DNA from: Opitutales bacterium UBA5694 | GTDB lineage: Bacteria; Verrucomicrobiota; Verrucomicrobiia; Opitutales; Opitutaceae | Reading direction: 5' to 3' | Assembly (NCBI GenBank): GCA_002420185.1 | Contig: DIHO01000014.1 | Coordinates: 24,293 to 88,292, forward strand | Length of the DNA stretch: 64,000 nt | In this document: positions 1 through 9,473 of the stretch, piece by piece | Layout: every line of letters begins with the position of its first letter | How positions within the stretch are numbered: the first letter of the stretch is position 1 | The notes under the pieces: generated by a model | What the model saw: only the letters and a program-made list of their open reading frames with translations | Told to the model about the DNA's origin: nothing | The model's database searches: none | Position numbers and translations under genes: made by a program

Positions 1-23
1 TGGAAAGGATGAGAAAATACTAC

Positions 24-515
24 TTAGTCGAGCTTTTCACAAACTGATTTTAAATGTTCCCACATCGCCTCGAGGGCGTGGGGGAGGACGCGTGTGGAAC
101 CGACAACCGGCATGAAGTTAGTGTCACCTGTCCAACGGGGGACGACATGCTGATGTAGGTGTTTGGGAATGCCGGCTCCTCCTGCTTCGCCCAAATTCAT
201 GCCTATATTGAATCCGTTCGGATTGAGAGCAGCTTTTAGAAGACGTTTTGCCTTCACAGTGGTTTCGAAAAAACAGACCCTTTCTTCAGGAGAAAGGTCC
301 TCGATGTCTGGGACTTCCCGATAGGGGAGCACGAGGAGATGCCCAGCGTTGTAAGGATAGCGATTCATTAGAATGAAACTGAACTTTTCTTGGGACAAGA
401 TTAGCGACGCCTTGTCGTCGTTCGACTTCGGTAGATCGACGAAGGGGCGTCGATCTTGAGGTGACTTCTCCTGAGTCACGTATTCCATTCGCCAGTAGGC
501 GTGCAAGTTTTCCAT
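24..515 (-). CDS. HIT-family nucleotide hydrolase/transferase
   Basis: A 163-residue protein with the histidine triad H-x-H-x-H at residues 119-123 (HLHQHVVPRW), followed by Trp. Family members hydrolyse or transfer nucleotidyl groups at the alpha-phosphate, and this long form with upstream NAGHLLVLP resembles the Ap4A phosphorylase/diadenosine-polyphosphate branch. It is a cytosolic enzyme with no signal peptide. The ATG at 515 leaves about 100 bp to the divergent Kdo transferase gene, enough for two promoters. The family assignment is firm; the natural substrate cannot be told from sequence. Confidence 0.93.
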   Translation of the reverse strand: MENLHAYWRMEYVTQEKSPQDRRPFVDLPKSNDDKASLILSQEKFSFILMNRYPYNAGHLLVLPYREVPDIEDLSPEERVCFFETTVKAKRLLKAALNPNGFNIGMNLGEAGGAGIPKHLHQHVVPRWTGDTNFMPVVGSTRVLPHALEAMWEHLKSVCEKLD

Positions 516-621
516 AGTGATTTGAAACGCTGGCGCCTGAGTTCGCGGGTGTCAAAGGCATCGTAGAGCGGATTTTTCGTCGGCAAAAGTCGACTATGAA
601 GGGTAGATTGGAAGGGATTGC

Positions 622-1962
622 TTGCGTTCGACGGGCAAAGGCGATTCTAACCGATTGTTGTTTATTTGGATTTACAGATTGATTTTTGTGCCCATCGCTC
701 TCCTCCTAACGCCGAGGTTTCTGCTCAAGATGAGAAGGCGGGGCGACTACAAGGGCACCTTGTCGAAGCGTCTTGGTATTGGAATTGAAGATTGGCCCCG
801 AACTCCCGGAAAGTGTAGAGTGTGGATGCAGGCGGTTAGCCTTGGGGAAATACTTGTGATAGAAGGTCTATTGCGGAAATTGGCGGAAGATCCAAAAGTT
901 GAATTGCTTCTGACGACCACGACAAGCACGGGATACCGATTGGCGAAAGAAAAGTATTCAGAAATTTGTGATAGGATCTATTATTTTCCCGTGGACTTCT
1001 GGCCCTTTGTTCGCAAGTTTTGGAATCGGATACGCCCGGACTTGGTGATTTGTGCGGAGACAGAGTTGTGGCCGGAGCATATGCAGCAAGCCGCAAACGC
1101 CGAAGTTCCAATGGTTTTAGTGAACGGCCGGCTTTCTGATCGATCGTTCAAGTACGCTAGAAAGCTCAGATGGGCCTACGGTAGGCATATGCTAATTTTA
1201 AGTAAGGTCATGGCTATTTCCAAGGAAGATTCAAGCCGGTTCATCGCCATGGGTGTTCCGTCTGATCGGGTTCTCGTATCGGGAAATTTGAAAATAGACG
1301 TATCCATTGATAAGATACTGGATGAGGTCAAAAAGCGTGAATTGAGAGCATTATTAGGGTTGGGTGATGGATTCGTGCTTCTAGGTTCATCCACGTGGCC
1401 TGGTGAGGAGGAAACACTGCTATCGATTTTTAGGGATTTGCGGGAGCGTCTACCGGAATGTAAACTGCTACTAGTGCCACGGCACGTGGAAAGGCGTAGT
1501 GAAATTCGGACGATGCTTGAGCAAAACGCTTCCGACCTGAGCTACCGTTTCAAATCGGAGAGTGATACTTTTGCTCCAGTGGACATTCTAGTGGCTGACA
1601 CGAATGGAGAATTGCGGGTTTTGACCCAACTGTCGGATCTGGCTTTCATCGGTAAAAGTTTGCCTCCCTGCGGGGAAGGCCAAACCCCGATCGAGTGCGG
1701 GTTGCTTGGTGTTCCCGTGGTTTTTGGACCGGGAATGAGCAATTTTAAAAGTGTTTGCGAAGGAATGATCAAAATGGGGGCGGCAATTCAGCTATCGGAT
1801 GTAGATTCCCTTCGAGAAGCGATTGAATCACTTGCACTGGATGAGGCAGCTCGCCAGGAGATGACGCGAAGACAGTCGAAATGGGCTGTAGCGAGCCGAG
1901 GCGCCCTAGAAAGGACGTTCGCAGCCATAGAGGGCTTCGTCCGAGGTGGTGACCCCGAATAG
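622..1962 (+). CDS. waaA: 3-deoxy-D-manno-octulosonic acid (Kdo) transferase
   Basis: A 446-residue GT-B glycosyltransferase that adds Kdo from CMP-Kdo to the lipid A precursor on the cytoplasmic face of the inner membrane. A hydrophobic anchor lies near residues 12-32, followed by the acceptor-site segment QAVSLGEIL, where family members carry the catalytic Glu. The C-terminal donor domain contains LVPRHVERR and the PPCGEGQTPIECG loop, equivalent to the family GGHNPLEP motif. The length is normal for WaaA (about 425). The first start in frame is TTG at 622; the next candidates would cut into the anchor. With MsbA near 23 kb it shows a lipid A-bearing outer membrane. Confidence 0.93.
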   Translation: MRSTGKGDSNRLLFIWIYRLIFVPIALLLTPRFLLKMRRRGDYKGTLSKRLGIGIEDWPRTPGKCRVWMQAVSLGEILVIEGLLRKLAEDPKVELLLTTTTSTGYRLAKEKYSEICDRIYYFPVDFWPFVRKFWNRIRPDLVICAETELWPEHMQQAANAEVPMVLVNGRLSDRSFKYARKLRWAYGRHMLILSKVMAISKEDSSRFIAMGVPSDRVLVSGNLKIDVSIDKILDEVKKRELRALLGLGDGFVLLGSSTWPGEEETLLSIFRDLRERLPECKLLLVPRHVERRSEIRTMLEQNASDLSYRFKSESDTFAPVDILVADTNGELRVLTQLSDLAFIGKSLPPCGEGQTPIECGLLGVPVVFGPGMSNFKSVCEGMIKMGAAIQLSDVDSLREAIESLALDEAARQEMTRRQSKWAVASRGALERTFAAIEGFVRGGDPE

Positions 1963-1995
1963 GCTTAAATTTGGTCAATTCCCTACTCTCTCCGC

Positions 1996-2024
1996 TTGAC
2001 AGTTAGCGGCCCCATTGGATTTAT
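1996..2024 (+). promoter_or_regulatory. Candidate sigma70-type promoter before the ferredoxin gene
   Basis: A perfect TTGACA at 1996-2001 is followed after 17 bases by ATTTAT, a weak -10 match, ending about ten bases before the ferredoxin ATG at 2034. If it is used, the transcript would have almost no leader. A TTATAC two bases further on is an alternative -10. Only the -35 is strong. Confidence 0.3.
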
Positions 2025-2033
2025 ACGCGTATT

Positions 2034-2267
2034 ATGGCTGAAAAGGAAGAGAAGTGGGAAGACAACGTGCCAGGAAAATTTTATGTAGACGAACAGTGTA
2101 TTGATTGCGATCTTTGTCGCGAAACTGCACCGGATTTCTACACACGCAACGACGACGAGGCATATTCCTACGTACACAACCAGCCGGAAACGCAGGAAGA
2201 CGTCGATCTTTGTATGGAAGCACTGGAAGGCTGTCCGGTTGAAGCGATTGGAGACGACGGAGACTAA
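2034..2267 (+). CDS. Small acidic [4Fe-4S] ferredoxin
   Basis: A 77-residue, strongly acidic protein with Cys22-x2-Cys25-x2-Cys28 and a C-terminal Cys67-Pro, the ligand set of a single [4Fe-4S] cluster. An extra Cys60 lies seven residues before the fourth ligand, where some single-cluster ferredoxins carry a disulfide or an alternative ligand. It is probably a soluble low-potential electron carrier. It stands alone; the region downstream is a decayed gene, so its redox partner is not indicated by context. Confidence 0.9.
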   Translation: MAEKEEKWEDNVPGKFYVDEQCIDCDLCRETAPDFYTRNDDEAYSYVHNQPETQEDVDLCMEALEGCPVEAIGDDGD

Positions 2268-2488
2268 GACCCTCGATCGCGTCAACCAGCCTTTTGAATA
2301 GTGGGTGCAACCCGGGAAGGGACGTGCTGTTTTGTGTGTAGGCGAACATCTCGGTATTGTTGAATCCCAAATTTTGTCAGAAATACGCTTTGAGATTCCT
2401 TCGGTAAGGACACCGACTATGAGGTGTCCGAAGAACATTTGGACGATGTAAAGGTCGATCTCGTAAGCAGTTCCGAGTGGATTTTCCA

Positions 2489-3020
2489 ATCGGGTTGTCA
2501 AACGATCTCTTGGCCCAGATCGATGCGAGGCATCAGCGTGTCCAAGGCGAAAAAAAAGGGACTTCGTAGTGCTCCAGTCCTACAAGGACGAACTCGAGGG
2601 CGAGACCTCGCCTTACATGCAGTATGCTCCGAAGTTTGCAAAACTGGCCAGCGATTAAGGAGCCAGAGTGTTTCTCAATGAGACGACTCCGGCTATTCAA
2701 AACGCCCCCATGGCCCTAATAGGTTATCGTTGTCAAAGTGAATGTCCGGACTTGACCCTTAGATTTGTGAATGACGCTCATTTGAATCACAAGATGGCTT
2801 ATCTCACGGCCGCGACGCTCTATGCGGCAATGTTCGAGAGAAGCCCAGAGAGTTTGTCAGTTGATTCAATTACAAACACACGCTTTTTCAAAGAGGCAAT
2901 AAGTCGAGAGACCGTGATGAAAATTCCATTACACGTGTATTCTTGAAAAAGGACCGATCCGATCTTCAACCCATCGCCTGGGAGGGCTGCAGCGAATTTG
3001 AACGTATGCGGAGAAATTAG
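2489..3020 (+). pseudogene. Decayed SGNH/DUF4886-like hydrolase
   Basis: The three frames read together give a recognisable secreted-hydrolase sequence: DLLAQIDARHQRVQGEK, then DFVVLQSYKDELEG, YMQYAPKFAKLA, GARVFLNETTP, DLTLRFVNDAHLN, MAYLTAATLYAAMF, and finally DLQPIAWEGCSEFERM. The D-A-H-L-N segment corresponds to the SGNH block V Asp-His. The frame is broken in a run of eight A at 2550-2557, by TAA at 2656-2658, and by another shift just before the TGA at 2944-2946. The upstream half of the gene is no longer recognisable. The family name rests on motif memory, not on a search; that the gene is decayed is well supported. Confidence 0.7.
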
Positions 3021-3078
3021 AATCAATCCGTTGAGAGGGCTGTTGCACCCAATTGTCCCGATGCTGGCTCAACCCGAA

Positions 3079-5511
3079 TCAATTCTGGGCAATCTGCGTG
3101 GACCGGATTTCACCTCGAAATAGCGGGCTTTCACAAATGGCGATAATCAAGTCTTTGAAGCCGCCGCCTCCTTGGCTGTTCGCCTTGGCGATGTCGTCGG
3201 CTATCAGTCTTTCTTGAAACGAGAGTGGGTGTCCGAGAGCGTAAGTGAAGAGCTTTTCGGTTAAGGCGCGAGCAAATTGGTCGGACCGGTTCAGGAGAAC
3301 TCTTTTCATATCCGCTATTCCATCGAAGGAACCATTTGGTACGGAGCCTTTGGCATAGATGGGCTGGCCATTGCGGTATTGCGAGCGGTAGACCCCAACG
3401 GCGTCGAAATGCTCTAGTCCGAATCCCCACGGATCAATACTGCGATGGCAGTCGGCACAGGTCTCTATTTCCCGGTGCCTGGAAAGCATATCGAAGATCG
3501 TCTTGGTCCCGCGCACATCGGGTTCTATGGGCATCACATCGGCAGGGGGAGGGGATGGGGGGTCGCCGAGAATATTATCTAGTATCCAAACGCCACGTAC
3601 GACGGGCGAGGTCCGTGTGCCATCAGACGTAATTTTCAAGATGCTGGCTTGGCCCAGCAAGCCACCGCGCGGATTGTCTTTTGGGAGTGCGACCCTACGA
3701 AACTCGCTCCCATTTACCCCCTCGATTTGGTAGTGCTTGGCTAGGCGTTCGTTTATGGTAATGAAATCCGAATCGAGAAAGGAGGTGATGGGTAGATTTT
3801 TTTCAAGTACTTCTTGGAAAAAGGTCTCGCTCTCTTGGCGCATGAGGCTTTCTAGAAGTGGATCGTAGTTTTCGTAAAGCTTCGGATCGGGTCGCATCAG
3901 CTCAATATCTTTGAGTCCGAGCCATTGAGCGGTGAAGTCTTGGATAAAGCGTTGTGTCTTGGGATCCTTTAGCATCCGAGCTGTCTGCTTGCGAAGGACT
4001 CCAGGTTTCTGCAATTGGTCGCTTTCCGCGAGCTGTATGAGCGTGTTGTCAGGCATCGAATTCCACAGAAAATAGGATAGGCGACTGGCCAGAGCCCAGA
4101 CATCCTTTCCATCGCCTTTGTCGTAGTTGAACAGGAAACGCGGCGAGGTGAGCGCTCCTTCGATGACATTGCCCATCGATTCCTCTTCTGTGAGGCCTTG
4201 ATCGAGGCCGGTTTGATAAAGCAGATTGAAATTTTGTAGGGTTTTTTTCGGTACAGGTCGGCGGAACGCTCGAAAAAGGAAATCTTCAATACGTTCCTCT
4301 ATATTGTCGGGAATTGTATTTGAGGCTCCGAGCAGCTGCCGACGGGCAGGCGGGGGCCAGGATTCGATTTCGGGTCCGGAAACTGTGATGGACTTGACGT
4401 GAAGCAGATCCGCCACAAGCCGTTCCTCACCCTCGACGACCGCTGTGGGAGATTGGTTTAGGATCGGGGCCGCCGCGTAGTGAACCATAATGTTTTCGCC
4501 CTTTTTGAGACGAACGTCCACGTACTGGGAATCCATTTCGTTTCCAATATAGAAATAGCCCACGCGCCGTCCGGGAACGGAAGCAGCATCCATGTGCCGC
4601 GCTTCTGAGGCTTGTATGGCTATAATGGAAACTAGGCGGGGTTCGTCGTTGGGCTTCCGGTCTCGCTTCTTCAGACTTTGTTCGTAGTTGTCTCTCAGGT
4701 AAGTGTACTCGATTCCTTGCTCTTCGAGGTCAGTTCGGTAGTCGCGAGCAAAACCATCAACTCGTACCCGATAGAGCCCGTCTTGAGGGACGAAGAAATC
4801 TTGTGGCCACATCGTATGCTTCCGGTCACGACTCGACGATGTGGTAACAAATCCACAGCGCTCTTCCACATTGTACCCGTGCCCTATGGTCCCGATGGAG
4901 TAGGACTTTTTTTCGCGAACATCGTCGCCACTGGCGATGGCCAGTTTAGAAATCGTGTTGGCGTTATTCTGGAGTTTCAGGACCATTTCGGGATTGGCAT
5001 CGAGCGTGACGGCAAGACTGTTGAATCCTTCCAGATCTGGATCGGCAGGAAGGTCCTGAGATAGAAGGAGATTGATCCCCAGCAAATCCTTTACAGTATT
5101 GTCCAAAGCCGAGTGGCTGAGTCGGCGAATGGCAATACGGCCTCTCTCGTTCATGGACGCGGCGGCAGATCGAAGTTCTGTATCTATCGCCTTGATGATT
5201 TGCGATACGTCGCCCATCGGTGGGCGGGCCTCTTTTTCAGGTGGCATGTCGCCCGTTATCAGCATATCGGATACGTCCTGCCAAAGAATCGCATTCTCTT
5301 CTTGAGAAAAGTCGCGGTCTAAGATGTCGAGTCGAATATCTCCCTTCTGCTTCTTCTCCCCATGGCATTTTACGCAGTGCGCTTCGACGAAAGGCGTTAT
5401 AAGTGTGTCGAAGTCTTGGGAGGCGGGTAGGGAGAGGGCCGCTGCAGTTAGGGCAGCTAACGGGATGGCGATTCTTTCTACCTCTAGAGCTCCTCGATGA
5501 AGTGCGTTCAT
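3079..5511 (-). CDS. Secreted planctomycete-type cytochrome c / DUF1592 protein
   Basis: An 810-residue protein with an N-terminal signal segment (hydrophobic, ending ALSLPAS). It carries the PSCyt1 haem-like motif CVKCHG near residue 47, then the family order DUF1587 (about 105-170), DUF1595 (about 390-455), DUF1592 (about 465-590), DUF1588 with a second CADCH motif (about 690-700) and DUF1585 at the C-terminus. This architecture is almost restricted to Planctomycetes and Verrucomicrobia, where it is co-encoded with DUF1552 proteins and linked, without biochemical proof, to periplasmic oxidation in polysaccharide use. It lies 27 bp after the DUF1552 gene and is probably co-transcribed. Confidence 0.92.
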   Translation of the reverse strand: MNALHRGALEVERIAIPLAALTAAALSLPASQDFDTLITPFVEAHCVKCHGEKKQKGDIRLDILDRDFSQEENAILWQDVSDMLITGDMPPEKEARPPMGDVSQIIKAIDTELRSAAASMNERGRIAIRRLSHSALDNTVKDLLGINLLLSQDLPADPDLEGFNSLAVTLDANPEMVLKLQNNANTISKLAIASGDDVREKKSYSIGTIGHGYNVEERCGFVTTSSSRDRKHTMWPQDFFVPQDGLYRVRVDGFARDYRTDLEEQGIEYTYLRDNYEQSLKKRDRKPNDEPRLVSIIAIQASEARHMDAASVPGRRVGYFYIGNEMDSQYVDVRLKKGENIMVHYAAAPILNQSPTAVVEGEERLVADLLHVKSITVSGPEIESWPPPARRQLLGASNTIPDNIEERIEDFLFRAFRRPVPKKTLQNFNLLYQTGLDQGLTEEESMGNVIEGALTSPRFLFNYDKGDGKDVWALASRLSYFLWNSMPDNTLIQLAESDQLQKPGVLRKQTARMLKDPKTQRFIQDFTAQWLGLKDIELMRPDPKLYENYDPLLESLMRQESETFFQEVLEKNLPITSFLDSDFITINERLAKHYQIEGVNGSEFRRVALPKDNPRGGLLGQASILKITSDGTRTSPVVRGVWILDNILGDPPSPPPADVMPIEPDVRGTKTIFDMLSRHREIETCADCHRSIDPWGFGLEHFDAVGVYRSQYRNGQPIYAKGSVPNGSFDGIADMKRVLLNRSDQFARALTEKLFTYALGHPLSFQERLIADDIAKANSQGGGGFKDLIIAICESPLFRGEIRSTQIAQN

Positions 5512-5538
5512 TTTATAGAACGTTAAGCGACAATGAGC

Positions 5539-6810
5539 CTAGGCCAACTCGTTGTTGATGTTGCCAGTGCTATGGGCGAAATTCTCGCTTTCGATACCGA
5601 GGGACTGCAGCATCGTTACGAATACGTTGGCCAAGGGCGTTTTTCCCTCCTCGAAAATGAGGTCTTTTCCGGAGTGTTTGAGATCGCCACCCGCGACGAG
5701 TACGGGGAGATTACGATTGGAGTGGGAGCTACCATTGCCCAGGCCGCTACCGAAGAGGACTTGGGTCCGGTCGAATAAAGTGGCACCCCCGTCATCGATC
5801 TCCTTCAGTCTGGACAAGAATTTCGAAAGCGAACGTGTATGCATCAGCTCAATTTTGACGAGTTCCTCCACGACCTCTGGATCTTTTCCGTGATGCGATT
5901 GGCCATGGTATCCGGAAAGTTGTTCGCCGCCGAAAGTGATCGGCAATCCGCCGGCGGGAAGTTCGATCGAGGCGACGCGGGTGGAATCGTGCTGCAAAGC
6001 GAGCGCGGTCAGCTCGTACATGAGGTCAAGATTTTCGTGAAAGGTCGTGGGACGCTCCATTAATGGCGGCACGCCTGGTTTTGGCGTATTGATCCATTGC
6101 TGCTGCCGTTCAATGCGCTTTTCTACGTCTCGGATCGAAGTGAAGTAGGCGTCTACCTTTTCGCGGTCTTCGTAGCCGATTTCCCTCTGAAGAGCCCTGG
6201 CGTCGTCGGCCACGATATCTAGGATGCTCCGTTTGAAGGTCATGGCCCGGCTGGCCTCCATGGGATTCAAATCGTTTACGAAAAGCTTCTGGAAAACGTT
6301 GATGGGATCCGGCTCGGGTAGCAGCGGAACTCCGTTCTCATCCCAGGAAAGGGTTTGGCTGGGCTTGCCCTCGGATGCTCCGAGCTGGAGCGAATGATAC
6401 CGGCTATCGCGGCTGAGATGCTTCGCGGCAAGCTGGTCCAGCGTGATCTGGTTACGAACCATTATCGACTCACCAATGTACTCTGGTTGGTAGACCCCTG
6501 AGAGAAAGGAAGGGGTGCCCTTGTGGCCGCCATTGATACCGTGATCAACGCCTGAAACGACCGTAAAGTCTTTGCGGTGAGGCATTAGTGGCTCTAATAG
6601 GCGTGGTGTGCGGGCGCGATTTGGTTTGGGATGCCATTCGCCTGGGTACATACCCAAAAAGGTACCGACGCAGACGAGGCGCTTGCGTGCCTTGGCAATG
6701 GGATGGGTCGTCGCGGCTGAAAGAGGAAGTGAGCTTAAAAACGGCAGAGCCATCAGCCCCCCCGTCCCGCAAAGGAACTGCCTGCGATTAATTTCAATGG
6801 CCCTTTTCAT
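5539..6810 (-). CDS. DUF1552 secreted protein with Tat-like signal
   Basis: Starting at the ATG at 6810 this is 423 residues. The N-terminus NRRQFLCG followed by a hydrophobic stretch and a small-residue cleavage region is a twin-arginine export signal. The body matches DUF1552: GVDHGINGGHKG, SIRDVEKRIERQQ, the SYHGQSHHG segment, and FGSGLGNGSSHSNRNLPVLVAGG near the C-terminus, which resembles the DUF1501/alkaline-phosphatase fold. The longer reading frame to 6849 adds 13 residues before the Tat signal and is less likely. It is the first gene of the pair with the DUF1592 protein; function is unknown. Confidence 0.92.
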   Translation of the reverse strand: MKRAIEINRRQFLCGTGGLMALPFLSSLPLSAATTHPIAKARKRLVCVGTFLGMYPGEWHPKPNRARTPRLLEPLMPHRKDFTVVSGVDHGINGGHKGTPSFLSGVYQPEYIGESIMVRNQITLDQLAAKHLSRDSRYHSLQLGASEGKPSQTLSWDENGVPLLPEPDPINVFQKLFVNDLNPMEASRAMTFKRSILDIVADDARALQREIGYEDREKVDAYFTSIRDVEKRIERQQQWINTPKPGVPPLMERPTTFHENLDLMYELTALALQHDSTRVASIELPAGGLPITFGGEQLSGYHGQSHHGKDPEVVEELVKIELMHTRSLSKFLSRLKEIDDGGATLFDRTQVLFGSGLGNGSSHSNRNLPVLVAGGDLKHSGKDLIFEEGKTPLANVFVTMLQSLGIESENFAHSTGNINNELA

Positions 6811-7104
6811 TTTAACCAAGACTACAACAAAATTAGCAGAATTGGTCAATCGTTCTTGGTAGATCTTAATTTCGAGCCCTGATTGGAAAGGGCGTCAGCT
6901 AAATTTCTCATAACATGCTAACTACGACGCGAAAGCCGGATAGGCGGCTTTGAGATTTTTGCAGGAGGGATTGGCTGGAAGTGGAAACGCTGATGACTTC
7001 GCCAGTGCCCGGATGAAAGGAGTCGTTGTTCATAGTTTATGAAGTCGCTGGTTCGATGGATACGTCAGGTGGTTGTATAGGCGATAAATGATCGCCTACA
7101 CAGT

Positions 7105-7596
7105 CTAAAAACCAAATACGCCTCGCTTGCCCGAAGCACAAGGTTCGAGACCTTTTGCCGAAGAGTAACTCAGCTCAGACGGAAGCTCAATAGCGCGTAG
7201 ACGGTTGCAACGGGGCTCTTTATTCTTCCGCCTAGGCGAGATAGCGATTTGATGTGTAAATGTGTAGTTGTGCATGGCGGCGTTGAAAGTGCGCTCTCCA
7301 ATAGTGGCGAGGGCTTCGCCGATGAGTCTTGTGGCACCTTTGTTTTGGGGTTGAAGACGGATCACATGCTGGGCAAGCTGAACAGGTCTGAGTGGGTCGT
7401 TGGTTTCCATAGCTTCGCGGGCCTTGGTCACGAGAAGACTTACCCCGCCGAGCAGATCGGCCATGCACTGGGACTTTTTAATGGTAGAATCGCGGTGTAA
7501 GTTGAGAGCATAACCATCGAACCAGCCGAGGTCCTGAGCAAAGATGTCGCGAATGATACCTTCAACGCTCCCGTAATAGGAGCCTGGGTATCATTG
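7105..7596 (-). pseudogene. Fragment of an alkyl sulfatase (BDS1/SdsA-like)
   Basis: One open frame reads GSYYGSVEGIIRDIF, LGWFDGYALNL, MADLLGGVSLLVTKAREAME, DPLRPVQLAQHVIRLQPQN and GERTFNAAMHNYTFT. These are the dimerisation-domain signatures of metallo-beta-lactamase-type alkyl sulfatases (YGSVE-VR, GWFDGN, AREA, HVI-L-P-N, N-ARNY-LT). The metal-binding N-terminal domain and the C-terminal SCP2 domain are missing, a TGA precedes the fragment, and the last 35 residues no longer match. The gene once let the cell desulfate alkyl sulfates; it cannot now make an active enzyme. Confidence 0.72.
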
Positions 7597-7944
7597 GTGC
7601 GATCCCCAGAATTTTTTAACCCAATGCGGGGGACTGAGCCGGTCTTTCCGACCCATGTACGAGAAACGGTTCCGGACGATGGTTGCGGCACCCAAAATTG
7701 GATAGATAGCGATAACGACTGCCGATCCGATTAAACTAGTGACGATTTCAGTTGTCGTGCCGAAAGATTAATTCAGCCGATTACTTCAATGATGATGCGA
7801 GAGTAAGGAGCACTCAAAACAACCGGAAGCCCGGTCGACGGTAGCGAGTGGTAAAACCTCCTTTGGAATGACGCTTGTAATTTATTCAGGATAGATTTAA
7901 GAGCCACCGAATTTTAAGGGAAATTTGTAGTGATTTCCAGCTGG
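7597..7944. other. Spacer without a recognised gene
   Basis: On the minus strand, in the frame leading into the alkyl sulfatase fragment, there is a hydrophobic stretch (IGSAVVIAIYPILGAATIV) followed by a TGA. It may be scrambled remains of the same locus or of a transporter, but I could not match it. No start, terminator or RNA gene was seen. Confidence 0.4.
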
Positions 7945-8691
7945 CTATGAAACCGCTTGAATGGGTTCTAGATCGGTGAAGCCAGTACGCTCGTTGGCGG
8001 TCTGCTGCAGGATCAGCAAGGATTGCTCAACCTTAATTCGAACCTCCTCCATCTGGGCGGCGTTCATCTTTCCGGGAACATCAATGGGTTTGCCGTACGC
8101 AATTTCGACTTTGGCGAAGGGGAGGGGAAGCATGGTCCGGTCCCAGGCACTGCGGAAAATCCAGGCTGGATTTGCAGAAGCGGTAATTGGCAAGATGCGT
8201 CCGCCCGTCCAACGTGCCATGCGGACGATGCCCCCTTGAACATGTCCACGAGGACCTCGCGACCCGTCGACGGCGAGAGCGGCCCCTTGTCCTGGCTTCG
8301 ACCTTACGAGCTGAATCATCTCCTGAATCGCTTCGAGTCCATCGCGACCGGAAGATCCTCTGACTACGTCCAGCCCCAGGCGTTCCTCAAGTTGGGCCAT
8401 CGCTTCACCATCGAGACTCTTCGAGCACATGGAGACCCATTTGGCACCAGGCATTTGGGTCATGTGGTGGATGAGCACGAAGGTGCGCCCGTGAAGAAAG
8501 GCGGCGATTGCCGGTTCTGGGGAAGAGACCGCTGCATCCAAATGTTCCTTACCGGATTCCTGAATTCTCCAGGTCCAGTTGAGAATGCGGATAAGACCCA
8601 AAGCTAAGGTTGGGTAAACCTTTAGCATGAAAAAGCGTTTAATCGGTCTAGATTTGGCGGCGGACGGCATTGTTAGGGCTAAACCGTCCAC
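7945..8691 (-). CDS. DUF374 / lysophospholipid acyltransferase-like protein
   Basis: A 248-residue protein of the DUF374 family (LPLAT superfamily). Typical pieces are FLHGRTFVLIHHM (the His of the acyltransferase box), RLGLDVVRGSSGRDGLEAI, ALAVDGSRGPRGHVQGG and FAKVEIAYGKPIDVP. An amphipathic or membrane segment lies near residues 20-40. DUF374 proteins are thought to acylate lipid A or phospholipid-like acceptors at the inner membrane, which would fit the LPS genes elsewhere in the window, but no activity can be assigned. About 215 bp separates it from the divergent thioesterase gene. Confidence 0.88.
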   Translation of the reverse strand: MDGLALTMPSAAKSRPIKRFFMLKVYPTLALGLIRILNWTWRIQESGKEHLDAAVSSPEPAIAAFLHGRTFVLIHHMTQMPGAKWVSMCSKSLDGEAMAQLEERLGLDVVRGSSGRDGLEAIQEMIQLVRSKPGQGAALAVDGSRGPRGHVQGGIVRMARWTGGRILPITASANPAWIFRSAWDRTMLPLPFAKVEIAYGKPIDVPGKMNAAQMEEVRIKVEQSLLILQQTANERTGFTDLEPIQAVS

Positions 8692-8908
8692 AAATGGTCG
8701 GCAGGGAGGAAAGTCGAAAAACTAGATAGTGGCAATTTGTATTCGAGCGGAAATATCGGGGAGAAAGTTCATTTTGGCGTCAAGAGTGAACGGTGTTCTC
8801 GCCAGCTAGTCTTGTCTAGGCTTGGTGGATCAGAAAAACTTCTATTTTGGTAGTCTTTTTTTAACTCGCTTCTGTTTATGTCTTTAGGTATTTTGGTAAC
8901 CTTACGGT

Positions 8909-9328
8909 ATGCTCAACGAAATCAAGAATTTTCAACGGACCGACTTTTCAACGATTATTCCCTTCCGTATTACGGACCACAATTATGGGGATCATGTTGC
9001 CAATAATGTATTCGTCGAGTATCTGCACGAGGGAAGAGTGCAGTTTCTAAGTTCATTGGGCTACACGGAGCAAGATGTCGAAGGAGTATCTTTGATCCTG
9101 TCGGAGCTTTGGGTTAAATACGTAAATCAGGCATTCTATCCGGATAAACTGAAGTTGGAGATGTCCGCGACGAGTTTCAGAGGAACTCGATTCGACCTAT
9201 TATATCGAGGATTTGATCAGGCAGAAGATCTACTCGTATTGGCCCGGACCGAAATGGCGGCGATCAATGGCGAAACTGGGAAGCCCATACGAATGCCAGA
9301 AGCGTTTGCAGAGCGGTTTAGGCGTTAG
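8909..9328 (+). CDS. Hotdog-fold acyl-CoA thioesterase (4HBT family)
   Basis: A 139-residue single-domain hotdog protein. The segment DHNYGDHVANNVFVEYLHEG corresponds to the catalytic helix region of FadM/YbgC-type thioesterases, with an Asn-Tyr-Gly-His pattern in place of the usual D-x-x-GHxNN, and the C-terminal half has the expected alternating strands. It probably hydrolyses an acyl-CoA in the cytosol. The leader is AT-rich, without an obvious ribosome-binding site. It converges on the HAD hydrolase gene, with 145 bp between them and no clear terminator. Confidence 0.86.
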   Translation: MLNEIKNFQRTDFSTIIPFRITDHNYGDHVANNVFVEYLHEGRVQFLSSLGYTEQDVEGVSLILSELWVKYVNQAFYPDKLKLEMSATSFRGTRFDLLYRGFDQAEDLLVLARTEMAAINGETGKPIRMPEAFAERFRR

Positions 9329-9473
9329 GAGGTTGAAGCTTGCACTTTGTGTTGAGTATCCATTGCAAGAGCTTCGATTTTTCGGGGCGTTAGGCCAGTT
9401 TTGTTCAAATTGCGGGGTAAAATCGCTCCTAAAATATGAAAACAGTTCTAGACAAAGGCATTTTCATTGTCGC

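Noticed and set aside
6811..7104. A minus-strand piece ending SRLSGFRVVVSML, reminiscent of FGE-sulfatase C-termini
   Set aside because: Only a few residues fit, with no upstream FGE motif; too weak to call.
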